The notes under the pieces: model-generated
Databases searched by the model: none
What the model saw: the letters and a program-made list of their open reading frames with translations, nothing else
Told to the model about the DNA's origin: nothing
Shown: one piece after another, positions 42,297-50,041 of the stretch
How the letters are laid out: each line of letters starts with the position of its first letter
Position numbering within the stretch: the stretch's first letter is position 1
Position numbers and translations under genes: made by a program
From: Litorimonas cladophorae
GTDB lineage: Bacteria; Pseudomonadota; Alphaproteobacteria; Caulobacterales; Maricaulaceae
Direction of reading: 5' to 3'
DNA: 64,000 nucleotides
NCBI RefSeq assembly: GCF_014652455.1
Contig: NZ_BMYV01000001.1
Coordinates: 1,488,001 to 1,552,000, forward strand

Positions 42297-42805
42297 TGTC
42301 GGCACAAATCTCTAACGCCCCTGTCGGCGTTCTCATCACGGGTGGGACGCTGGACAAGGTGCATGATACGCAGACCGAAAGTTTAGTGCTCGACGGCACA
42401 ACGCGCGTCCAAGATATTTTCGCGCAAGGACGCACGAAGATCAGCCGTTTTAAAAATCTGATGCAAATCGACAGTCTGGATATGACCGACGAAAACCGTG
42501 CACAGATTTTGAAAGCCGTCAAAACAGCGCCCGAAAACCGCCTCGTCATTACCCATGGCACAGGGACGATGGAAATCACGGCGCAATATCTGGCGGCCGC
42601 TTTAGGGCCCGACAGCGAAAAGGTGATCGTGTTGACAGGCGCGATGCGGCCTTGGTCACTGGGACGTTCGGATGGGAATTTTAATCTCGGCGGGGCCATC
42701 GTCGCCGCACGACTACTCCCCGCTGGGGTTTACGGCGTCATGAATGGACGCGTCTTTGCGGCGGCGGATCTACATAAAGATGCAAAACGCGGGCGGTTTG
42801 ATTAG
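42296..42805 (+). CDS. Short asparaginase-domain protein with altered catalytic motif
   Basis: This 169-residue protein matches the N-terminal domain of type I/II L-asparaginases (VLITGGTLDKVHD with the first threonine, DSLDMTDENR, LTGAMRP). Stand-alone short members of this family are known. The second catalytic pair, normally His-Gly-Thr-Asp-Thr-Met, reads THGTGTMEITA here, so the aspartate is glycine. That would be expected to impair asparaginase chemistry. The ATG overlaps the stop of the TonB-domain gene (TAATG), so translation is probably coupled. Confidence 0.85.
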   Translation: MSAQISNAPVGVLITGGTLDKVHDTQTESLVLDGTTRVQDIFAQGRTKISRFKNLMQIDSLDMTDENRAQILKAVKTAPENRLVITHGTGTMEITAQYLAAALGPDSEKVIVLTGAMRPWSLGRSDGNFNLGGAIVAARLLPAGVYGVMNGRVFAAADLHKDAKRGRFD

Positions 42806-43132
42806 TTAAATCGCGCTCGGTTCCTTTTTAATATGTCATGCATCTTTCGCTTTTGCGAGTTATTCCATACGACTGCCCGCAGAAAGAGACCAGAGCAGAG
42901 GCGCGACTAGCGGCGCTGAACGCGTGGTCGCCTGTGATAGCTATATCAGCTTCTGGGGAGTTATCTTCCCCACAAATTGCAACGGCATCCGCTTTAACCT
43001 GTCTCTCAACTAAATCTCCGTGGGTAACCCCCCTCTTGTAAAACTGCTTTGCCCCTATAATCAGAACACCTGTATTTTTACGCTATAAAATCCGGCCGTC
43101 AGAGCAGGATATGTGTTTCGGGGACTGATTTA
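42806..43132. other. Intergenic region upstream of the gluconate permease
   Basis: No gene is supported in these 327 bp. The minus strand has an open frame of about 84 codons (42828-43082) without an ATG, GTG or TTG start. It could be a decayed gene end or chance. The permease promoter should lie in the right-hand part, but I see no clear box. Confidence 0.45.
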
Positions 43133-44455
43133 ATGGATGCGATGATACCGCTTTTGATCACGGTTGCGGGACTGGCTCTACTGCTGTTCTTAGTGCTCCG
43201 TGTTAAATTGCCTGCCTTTCTGGCTCTGATTGCGATGAGCCTTTTAATCGGCATAGCCGTCGGCATGGCTCCGATGAAGGTTATCTCATCGATGCAGAAG
43301 GGCATGGGCGGAACGCTGGGCTTTGTGGCGATCGTGGTTGGGCTTGGCGCAATGTTTGGCGCCTTGTTGGAGGCGGCTGGCGGGGTAAGCGCTGTGTCGG
43401 AATCTTTGCTGAAACGATTTGGAGATAAGCGGGCACCTTGGGCGCTGGGGCTTGTCGGATTTCTAATCGCAATCCCTGTTTTCTTCGATGTCGCTTTCAT
43501 TATTCTCGTACCTGTTATTCATAAACTATCGAAAAATTCAGGAAAAGCATTGCTCGTTTACGCCCTGCCATTATTGGCCGGACTTGCCGTAACACATGCT
43601 TTCATTCCGCCGACACCGGGGCCCATTGCTGTGGCGGATTTACTGGGCGCAGATTTAGGCTGGGTGATATTGCTAGGCTCAGCTGCGGGCTTGCCAGCCA
43701 TGATATTGGCAGGGCCTGTACTGGCGCGGTTCTACAAAAATACAGCTGTCTCATCTGAGCCTGAGGTGCCCATGGCGGCAGAAACCCCCATAAATTTTTG
43801 GCATGCCATCTTTGCGATTTTGCTGCCGCTCTTCTTAATCCTTGGAAATACTATTGCGGGCCAGGCACTTGCGGACGGCGCCATAAAGTCGACGTTACAA
43901 GTTTTGGGGCATCCTTTTACGGCACTGATTATAGCCGTGGGGTATGCCTATATCGCTTTTGGCATTTCGCGCTCTATACCGCTGGATAAACTGCAAGAGA
44001 TTATGAACCGCGCTTTACTGCCAGCTGGCGTCGTAATTTTGATCACGGGCGCAGGCGGTGTATTGAAGCAGGTTCTCATCGACTCTGGCGTTGGGGCGCA
44101 GTTGGCCGCCGTCATGACGGCTAATTCCATCCCGCTCTTACTCTTTGCCTTTCTAGTCTCCGCGATTGTGCGGGTAGCGCAAGGCTCAGCAACTGTCGCC
44201 ATGCTGACTGGGGCGGGCTTAACCGCGCCTTTATTGATCGGCGCCGACCTATCCGCGCCCGACAAAGCCATATTGGTAATTGCCATAGCCTCGGGCGCGA
44301 GCTTGCTCTCCCATGTCAATGATAGTGGCTTCTGGCTTGTGAACCGTTATCTGGGTCAAACAGAGGCAGAGACGTTAAAGTCCTGGACCGTGGCGTCGAC
44401 AGTTGTCGGCCTGACAGGATTTGTTATGGCGTGTCTATTCAGCTTGATCTTCTGA
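43133..44455 (+). CDS. gntT: Gluconate permease (GntP/GntT family)
   Basis: This 440-residue polytopic H+ symporter of the GntP family imports gluconate. Features are MQKGMGGTLGFVAIVVGLGA, VFFDVAFIILVPVIHKLS, HAFIPPTPGPIAVADLLGAD and a C-terminal SHVNDSGFWLVNRYLG, the classic GntP ending. About 12-14 helices are expected. A gluconokinase gene converges on it with a 21-bp overlap, which strongly supports gluconate as substrate. It begins at the ATG at 43133 after GGGGACTGATTTA. Confidence 0.93.
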   Translation: MDAMIPLLITVAGLALLLFLVLRVKLPAFLALIAMSLLIGIAVGMAPMKVISSMQKGMGGTLGFVAIVVGLGAMFGALLEAAGGVSAVSESLLKRFGDKRAPWALGLVGFLIAIPVFFDVAFIILVPVIHKLSKNSGKALLVYALPLLAGLAVTHAFIPPTPGPIAVADLLGADLGWVILLGSAAGLPAMILAGPVLARFYKNTAVSSEPEVPMAAETPINFWHAIFAILLPLFLILGNTIAGQALADGAIKSTLQVLGHPFTALIIAVGYAYIAFGISRSIPLDKLQEIMNRALLPAGVVILITGAGGVLKQVLIDSGVGAQLAAVMTANSIPLLLFAFLVSAIVRVAQGSATVAMLTGAGLTAPLLIGADLSAPDKAILVIAIASGASLLSHVNDSGFWLVNRYLGQTEAETLKSWTVASTVVGLTGFVMACLFSLIF

Positions 44456-44953
44456 CTGGATAATATCGCAGACCTGCTGAGCTAGAATGTCTACAGGTTG
44501 AAAAACATCTAGGGTGATAGCACGTTGAGGCATGTCTAAGGCTGCAAATTGAGAGGCCAATAAGTCGGCTTTAAAAAAGTGACCACTACGCTCTGAAAGG
44601 CGACGCTCTATCATAGCTTGAGCACCTTGCAGGTGAATGAATTGGCATCGTTCATTGAGCCCTTCGCGCAGGCGTTGGCGCACGGTTTTTGAGAGTGCCG
44701 AACAGGCTAAAATCATAGGGGCGTCTTTCCCATCTGATTTTGATGCCGTGCCTTGGCAAGTTTGGATCATGGCCTCCACCCAAGGCATACGGTCTTCATC
44801 GTTTAAAGGAGTCCCCCTGCTCATTTTCTTAATATTAGATTTTGGATGAAAGTGATCGCCTTCTAAAAAAGGAATGTTTAGGCGTTTGGCTGCCTCACGC
44901 CCGACAGTGCTTTTACCGCACCCGGCCACACCCATTATGACATAAACTTTCAT
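44435..44953 (-). CDS. gntK: Gluconokinase
   Basis: This 172-residue P-loop kinase phosphorylates gluconate to 6-phosphogluconate. Walker A is MGVAGCGKSTVGREAAKRL, followed by LEGDHFHPKSNIKKMSRGTP and PLNDEDRMPWVEAM, which define gluconokinases of the GntK/IdnK type. ACSALSKTVRQRLREGL is the conserved central motif. It faces the permease (overlap 44435-44455), so the two are controlled separately or by opposing transcription, unlike the usual gntKT operon. Confidence 0.94.
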   Translation of the reverse strand: MKVYVIMGVAGCGKSTVGREAAKRLNIPFLEGDHFHPKSNIKKMSRGTPLNDEDRMPWVEAMIQTCQGTASKSDGKDAPMILACSALSKTVRQRLREGLNERCQFIHLQGAQAMIERRLSERSGHFFKADLLASQFAALDMPQRAITLDVFQPVDILAQQVCDIIQSEDQAE

Positions 44954-45309
44954 AGCGGTTTTAAAGCCGAGGCGGCTCAGAGAAACAATAGGGCAAACTC
45001 AATAAGATGAGCTGCAAGCCAGCGAAACTTTGAAAATTTTCGACTCCGACACGCCGAACAATATCTCACCCTGACGAAATTACAGGCAGAAAAGGGCAGT
45101 CTATTTATGGACTAACTGGACTCGAAAAAGGCATTGAGGCTTACCGGCCACTTGGTATTTTCTATCTATCTAAATGTTGTTGCGCAGATTATCGCACTTA
45201 GGGTTCGGTCCCATGCCCCATTTTACTTTTGCCTTCGCCACAAAACACTAACAATTCCTTCGCGCTCTCGGTAACGTGCTTCCAACACACGACATCCATG
45301 GAGCCACTC
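44954..45309. other. Intergenic region between gntK and the M16 peptidase gene
   Basis: I see no gene in these 356 bp. The divergent promoters of gntK and of the peptidase should lie here, but no convincing boxes or operators could be identified by eye. The open frame extending from 45229 into the peptidase gene lacks support before 45310. Confidence 0.45.
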
Positions 45310-48177
45310 ATGACATCGACATTGCCCAAAAATTTAGAAAGACATTTCCGAAATAGCCTTTTGTGTTTTGCGGCGCCGCTGGCGTTGATCGCTTGTCAGC
45401 CTGCGAGTGTGGACACCGCAGCGCCTGCCAAATCCGAAGCGGCGCTCGACCTCGCCTTTGAGAAAATCACCTTGGACAATGGCCTCGACGTTGTGTTCCA
45501 TGTTGACCGTTCTGACCCTGTCGTCGCGATCAACCTCGCGGCCCATGTTGGCTCCGCGCGCGAGACGGAAGGTCGCACAGGATTTGCCCATCTCTTCGAG
45601 CATCTGCTGTTTTTGGATTCTGAAAACCTCGGCTATGGCGGGCTTGATGAAATGAACACACGCATTGGCGGCGAAGGCACGAATGGCTTCACAACCAATG
45701 ATATGACCCAATATTTCCAAGCCGTGCCTAAAGACGCGCTAGAAAAAGTCATCTGGGCCGAAGCGGATAAGCTGGGCTGGTTCATTAAAACTGTTAGCCA
45801 AGACGTTATCGACAATGAAAAACAAGTCGTCAAAAATGAGAAGCGCCAACGCGTCGATAATGCGCCCTATGGCCATAATTGGTATGCCGTCGGCAAAGCG
45901 CTCTATCCAACCGATCACCCCTATAACTGGCAGGTCATCGGGTCGTTGGAAGATTTGGACGCCGCGAGCTTGAAGGACACGCAAGACTTCTTCGCGCGGT
46001 GGTACGTCCCCAATAATGTAACCGTTACCATCAGCGGTGATTTCGATGTGGCCGAGGCCAAAACCCTTGTCGAAAAATATTTCGGCGAGATTCCACGCGG
46101 CCAAGACGTCAGTGCCGCCACCCCGCGCCCGGGGAAAATCGACAGCGACATTAAGTTGATCCACGAAGATAATTTCGCGACCGTTCCGCGCCTGACCCAT
46201 GTCTGGCCAACAGTCGAGCAATATCACCCCGATAGCTACGCGCTCGAAATGCTCAGCTCATATTTGACCGAGGGCAAAACAGCCCCATTCAACGAAGTAT
46301 TGGTCGACGAAGAAAAACTTTCTCCGGGTCTTGGCGCTTTTTCGAACACCTCTGAAATTGCAGGCGAGTTTTACCTCATCGCGCCGTCTAATGCGGGTAC
46401 GGATTTGGACGCGCTCATGCCCGCCATCGACACCGCCTTCGCACGTTTCGAGGAAACGGGCATCCCGCAGAAAGACTTGGATCGGATCAAAGCCAAAATC
46501 GAAGTCGATTTTTACGGGAATTTTGACAGCGCCTTGAACAAAGCTATCGCCCTGTCCGAATATAACCTCTTCACCGATAATCCGGGCGCGTATAAAGATG
46601 ATCTTGCTGGCTATCGCGGCGTCACCCGTGACGATGTCATGCGCGTCTATGAGACCTATATCAAAGACAAGCCTGCCGTGATTACCAGCTTTGTGCCCAA
46701 GGGCGAACCTGCGTTGGGCGTTGAAGGTTCCGCCAAAGCCGATGTCGTTGAAGAAGTCATTGTCGAAGGTGAAGGCGCAGCAGTAGAATTTGACCCCGCC
46801 GCCCGCGTCATTGAAAATCCGACGCCGTCGACTTTTGATCGCAAAGTCGAGCCAGCGTTTGGCGCTGGCTATGACCTGCCGTCCCCAACAATTTGGCAAA
46901 CTAAATATGACAATGGATTAAATGTTCTGGGTCTCGCCAGTGACGAAATTCCTGTCATTAATTTCACCCTGCGTTTGGATGCGGGGCACCTTCGTAATCC
47001 GATCACCGCCCCCGCTCTGGCTGGCATGACCGCAGATATGTTGTCCAAAGGCACCGTCAATAAAACGACGGCAGAGTTGGAAGAAGCGATTGGTGCGCTC
47101 GGCTCTACCATTAACATCAGCGCGGGCAATACGGGCGCCTTTGTTTCTGGCACAACGCTGTCACGTAATTTCGATGCAACCATGGCGCTTGTCAAAGAGA
47201 TGACATTTGAACCGCGGTGGGATGCAGCGGAATTCGCAACCCTCAAGAACCAAGTCGCCCAAGCCATCACTCAATCCGAGGGCAATCCCAATTCCATCGC
47301 ACGTCGCGAATTGGCGGAGCTGCGCTACAGCTCCACATCACCCCTGCATCACGCGGGTGGCACAGGATATGGATCGGCAGACGCTTTAGAAGCGATCACG
47401 CTGGAGGATTTGAAAGCCTTCCACGCGGGCCATTATACGCTCAATGGGGCAACCCTTCGCGTGGCGGGTGATTACACAGAAGCCAGCGTCGAAAGCGCGT
47501 TTAATTTAGATGATCTAGGTGCAGGTAAAACCCTGCCCGCCGTCAGTTCGGACCTCACGCCTGTCGGGGAAGCGCAAATTTATTTCTATGACGTGCCTGG
47601 GGCCAAGCAATCCGTTCTGCGCCTGTCACGTCCGGCCTTGGCCGCGACGGATAAGGATTACCCTCTGGCGGAAGCGGTGAACTTCCCACTCGGCGGTATT
47701 TATACGTCGAAGTTGAACACGCAATTGCGGGTCGAAAAGGGTTACACCTACGGTATTCGCTCTGGCTTTGACGGCAGTCGCGAGAATGGAACATTTGCGG
47801 TATCTTCATCCGTGCGGACAAATGTCACCAAAGAGTCTCTGGAGCTGATCCGTAAAATTTTGTCCGAACATGGGCCTGAAACCACAGAAGACCAGCTCGC
47901 GGAATTGAAAGATGCCTTGCTGCGCGGACAAGCGCTGAAGACGGAAACCTTGCGCGATAAGCTGGGTGTCTTGGGCGAGATTGATGCTTATGGTTATGCG
48001 CCTGATTACCGCGCGCAGAACGCCAAGGCTATTGCGGCCATGACGCTCGCAGATTTCAAACGGATCGCTGCGACACACCTCAATCCTGACGCGATGCAAT
48101 ATTTGATCGTCGGCGATGCCGCGACGCAGATGGAACCCGTGAAAAGTTTGGGTCTGCCTGTGACGGAGATTGAATAG
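45310..48177 (+). CDS. M16 family zinc metallopeptidase, lipoprotein (two-domain, pitrilysin-like)
   Basis: This 955-residue exported peptidase has a lipobox (CFAAPLALIAC) and two M16 halves. The N-terminal half carries the inverted zinc motif FAHLFEHLLF (H94, E97, H98) and the distal glutamate in DNEKQVVKNEKRQ. The C-terminal half begins near IWQTKYDNGLNVLGL and lacks HxxEH, as in paired or fused M16 proteins, where it serves as a structural partner. It should degrade peptides in the periplasm or at the outer membrane. I chose the ATG at 45310, with GGAG six bases upstream. The next gene overlaps by one base. Confidence 0.92.
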   Translation: MTSTLPKNLERHFRNSLLCFAAPLALIACQPASVDTAAPAKSEAALDLAFEKITLDNGLDVVFHVDRSDPVVAINLAAHVGSARETEGRTGFAHLFEHLLFLDSENLGYGGLDEMNTRIGGEGTNGFTTNDMTQYFQAVPKDALEKVIWAEADKLGWFIKTVSQDVIDNEKQVVKNEKRQRVDNAPYGHNWYAVGKALYPTDHPYNWQVIGSLEDLDAASLKDTQDFFARWYVPNNVTVTISGDFDVAEAKTLVEKYFGEIPRGQDVSAATPRPGKIDSDIKLIHEDNFATVPRLTHVWPTVEQYHPDSYALEMLSSYLTEGKTAPFNEVLVDEEKLSPGLGAFSNTSEIAGEFYLIAPSNAGTDLDALMPAIDTAFARFEETGIPQKDLDRIKAKIEVDFYGNFDSALNKAIALSEYNLFTDNPGAYKDDLAGYRGVTRDDVMRVYETYIKDKPAVITSFVPKGEPALGVEGSAKADVVEEVIVEGEGAAVEFDPAARVIENPTPSTFDRKVEPAFGAGYDLPSPTIWQTKYDNGLNVLGLASDEIPVINFTLRLDAGHLRNPITAPALAGMTADMLSKGTVNKTTAELEEAIGALGSTINISAGNTGAFVSGTTLSRNFDATMALVKEMTFEPRWDAAEFATLKNQVAQAITQSEGNPNSIARRELAELRYSSTSPLHHAGGTGYGSADALEAITLEDLKAFHAGHYTLNGATLRVAGDYTEASVESAFNLDDLGAGKTLPAVSSDLTPVGEAQIYFYDVPGAKQSVLRLSRPALAATDKDYPLAEAVNFPLGGIYTSKLNTQLRVEKGYTYGIRSGFDGSRENGTFAVSSSVRTNVTKESLELIRKILSEHGPETTEDQLAELKDALLRGQALKTETLRDKLGVLGEIDAYGYAPDYRAQNAKAIAAMTLADFKRIAATHLNPDAMQYLIVGDAATQMEPVKSLGLPVTEIE

Positions 48178-49091
48178 TGAAATTTAGTTTTAAAACTTTT
48201 CTCTTTTTCCTAGCCGCAGTAGGTTTACTCGCCGCGTGTGAAGATGGACCAAATTTCGTTGCTCCTGCTCCAATGGTTTTGGCCGAAGCTGACTTCGCCC
48301 CAAATGGCGCACCGCCGCCTCCACAGCTTTCACGCAAAGCCTCTGCCCCTAATGAACCCGACAGCGGCGCTGACCCAGCGGGTGTCTATCTCGCCTATCG
48401 ATACGCCTATGGCCTCGTCATGCCCTCCGCGTCTGTCAAAGCGACCTCAGAAAAGCATATGCAAGTCTGCCGCGATGCAGGCCCGGCCAAGTGCCAGATC
48501 ACAGGCTCCAGCACCAATAGCTATTCTGACGAGGATATCCGCGCGAACCTGTCCCTGCGCGCTGAACCGAAATGGTTGGAGACATTTGTCGCGGGCCTGA
48601 AGCAAGATGTATCGGACGTCGATGGTCGCATTGAAAATGCCAACACGTCAGTCGAAGACCTCACCCGCGCGATGCTTGATACAGACGCACGGCTGAAGGC
48701 GCAGACGACCTTGCGCACCCGTCTTGAGAATTTGCTAGAGACACGCGATGCCAAACTGCCTGACTTATTGGCATTGGAACGCGAGTTGGCCCGAGTCCAA
48801 GGCGAAATCGAAAGCGCCACAGCAAACCTGAAAGCGCTTCGCGCCCGCGTCTCCATGTCAGTCGTCAATATCAGCTATACGAGCGAGCGTGTCGCGGTCA
48901 GCCGCAGTTCCGTTTCGCCCATTGGTGAAGCGATAAAAGACTTTGTCGGTATCGTGTCCGAGGGCATTGCCGGGGTCATTACATTCGTTGCGTTCATGTT
49001 ACCGTGGATGATCTTTGTCATCATTCCCGGTCTGTTCACGCTACGTTGGTTTTGGCGGCGTAGACAGTCCGCCAAACCGAACAAAGGCTAA
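48177..49091 (+). CDS. DUF4349 lipoprotein
   Basis: This 304-residue lipoprotein (lipobox AAVGLLAACE) has the DUF4349 domain: AYGLVMPSASVKATSEKHMQ, NLSLRAEPKWLETFVAGLK and a C-terminal VSMSVVNISYTSE. A long coiled coil at about residues 140-220 (LENLLETRDAKLPDLLALER) and a membrane helix near the end (GVITFVAFMLPWMIFVIIPG) are visible. The function is unknown. Such proteins are envelope-anchored and may sense or scaffold. It begins with GTG sharing one base with the upstream TAG, so it is translationally coupled to the M16 peptidase. Confidence 0.85.
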   Translation: MKFSFKTFLFFLAAVGLLAACEDGPNFVAPAPMVLAEADFAPNGAPPPPQLSRKASAPNEPDSGADPAGVYLAYRYAYGLVMPSASVKATSEKHMQVCRDAGPAKCQITGSSTNSYSDEDIRANLSLRAEPKWLETFVAGLKQDVSDVDGRIENANTSVEDLTRAMLDTDARLKAQTTLRTRLENLLETRDAKLPDLLALERELARVQGEIESATANLKALRARVSMSVVNISYTSERVAVSRSSVSPIGEAIKDFVGIVSEGIAGVITFVAFMLPWMIFVIIPGLFTLRWFWRRRQSAKPNKG

Positions 49092-49096
49092 CCCAC

Positions 49097-50041
49097 TTGA
49101 GCATTCTTTTCGTCCTCATCGGACTTTCCCTCTTAGTCTTTGGGGGCGATATTTTGGTCAAAGGGTCTGTCGCGCTGGCGACACGCCTTGGCATGTCCAA
49201 AGCCTTGATCGGCGTCACACTGATAGGCTTTGGCACCTCCATGCCTGAATTTGTCGCGACGTTTGGCGCCGCGGCTAAGGGCGCGCCTGATATTGCCTTC
49301 GGGAATGTCGTCGGGTCAAATATCTCGAATATCTTGATGATCTTGGGGGCCGCGACCCTGATCTCACCAATTGTGATCCGCATGCGGGGTCTCACCCGTG
49401 ATGCAATCTTCGTTAGTTTTGGGTCCTTGGCGGCGGTCTATTGGATCTATGCTGGTGGCATCAGTCCGCTTGGCGGCGCTGTTCTGATCGCGGCATTTGT
49501 GGTCTATATGACATTGACCATCCGCGCAGATCTGAAAGCCGAGTTGGAGGCGAGTGTCGTCGATGATATCCTCAAGCCATTATCTGTCCCGATGTCTCTT
49601 CTGTTTGCAATAGGTGGCATCGTGCTTTTGGTTTTAGGGGCAGAAGCCTTGATCCGTGGCGCGTCAGACATCGCGCGCGGTTTTGGGGTATCCGAAGCCA
49701 TTATCGGAATCACAATTGTGGGTATCGGAACCTCTCTGCCCGAAGCGACGGCTGCGATCATTTCCAGCCTACGCGGCGAAAATGACCTCGCATTCGCCAA
49801 TATTGTGGGATCAAATGTATTCAACGGATTGGCCATTTTAGGCGTCACGGCGCTGGTTCACCCCATGTCATTCAGCGTTGGTGGGTTCTCCATTCTTGAT
49901 GGGGTCATCCTCTGCGCCGCGACGGCCGCCATGTTCATTTTGGCCCTGACGCACAAAGAACTGAAACGTTGGGAAGGCGCGTTGCTCGTTCTCGCCTATG
50001 TCGCCTATTTAGTTTGGTTGGTCCTGCGCGCGATCGGTTAA
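49097..50041 (+). CDS. Calcium/sodium antiporter (CaCA family, YrbG-like)
   Basis: This 314-residue cation antiporter has the two inverted alpha repeats of the CaCA family: VTLIGFGTSMPEFVATFGAA with FGNVVGSNISNILMILGAAT, and ITIVGIGTSLPEATAAIISS with FANIVGSNVFNGLAILGVTA. About ten helices are expected. It exports Ca2+ in exchange for Na+ or H+. Translation appears to start at a TTG (49097), 5 bp after the previous stop and behind AAAGG. Its end overlaps the convergent DUF2339 gene by 33 bp. Confidence 0.92.
   Translation: MSILFVLIGLSLLVFGGDILVKGSVALATRLGMSKALIGVTLIGFGTSMPEFVATFGAAAKGAPDIAFGNVVGSNISNILMILGAATLISPIVIRMRGLTRDAIFVSFGSLAAVYWIYAGGISPLGGAVLIAAFVVYMTLTIRADLKAELEASVVDDILKPLSVPMSLLFAIGGIVLLVLGAEALIRGASDIARGFGVSEAIIGITIVGIGTSLPEATAAIISSLRGENDLAFANIVGSNVFNGLAILGVTALVHPMSFSVGGFSILDGVILCAATAAMFILALTHKELKRWEGALLVLAYVAYLVWLVLRAIG

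Noticed and set aside
42828-43082. Minus-strand open frame of about 84 codons with protein-like composition
   Set aside because: It has no ATG, GTG or TTG start and I recognise no family. It could be a decayed gene end, but evidence is too thin to annotate.
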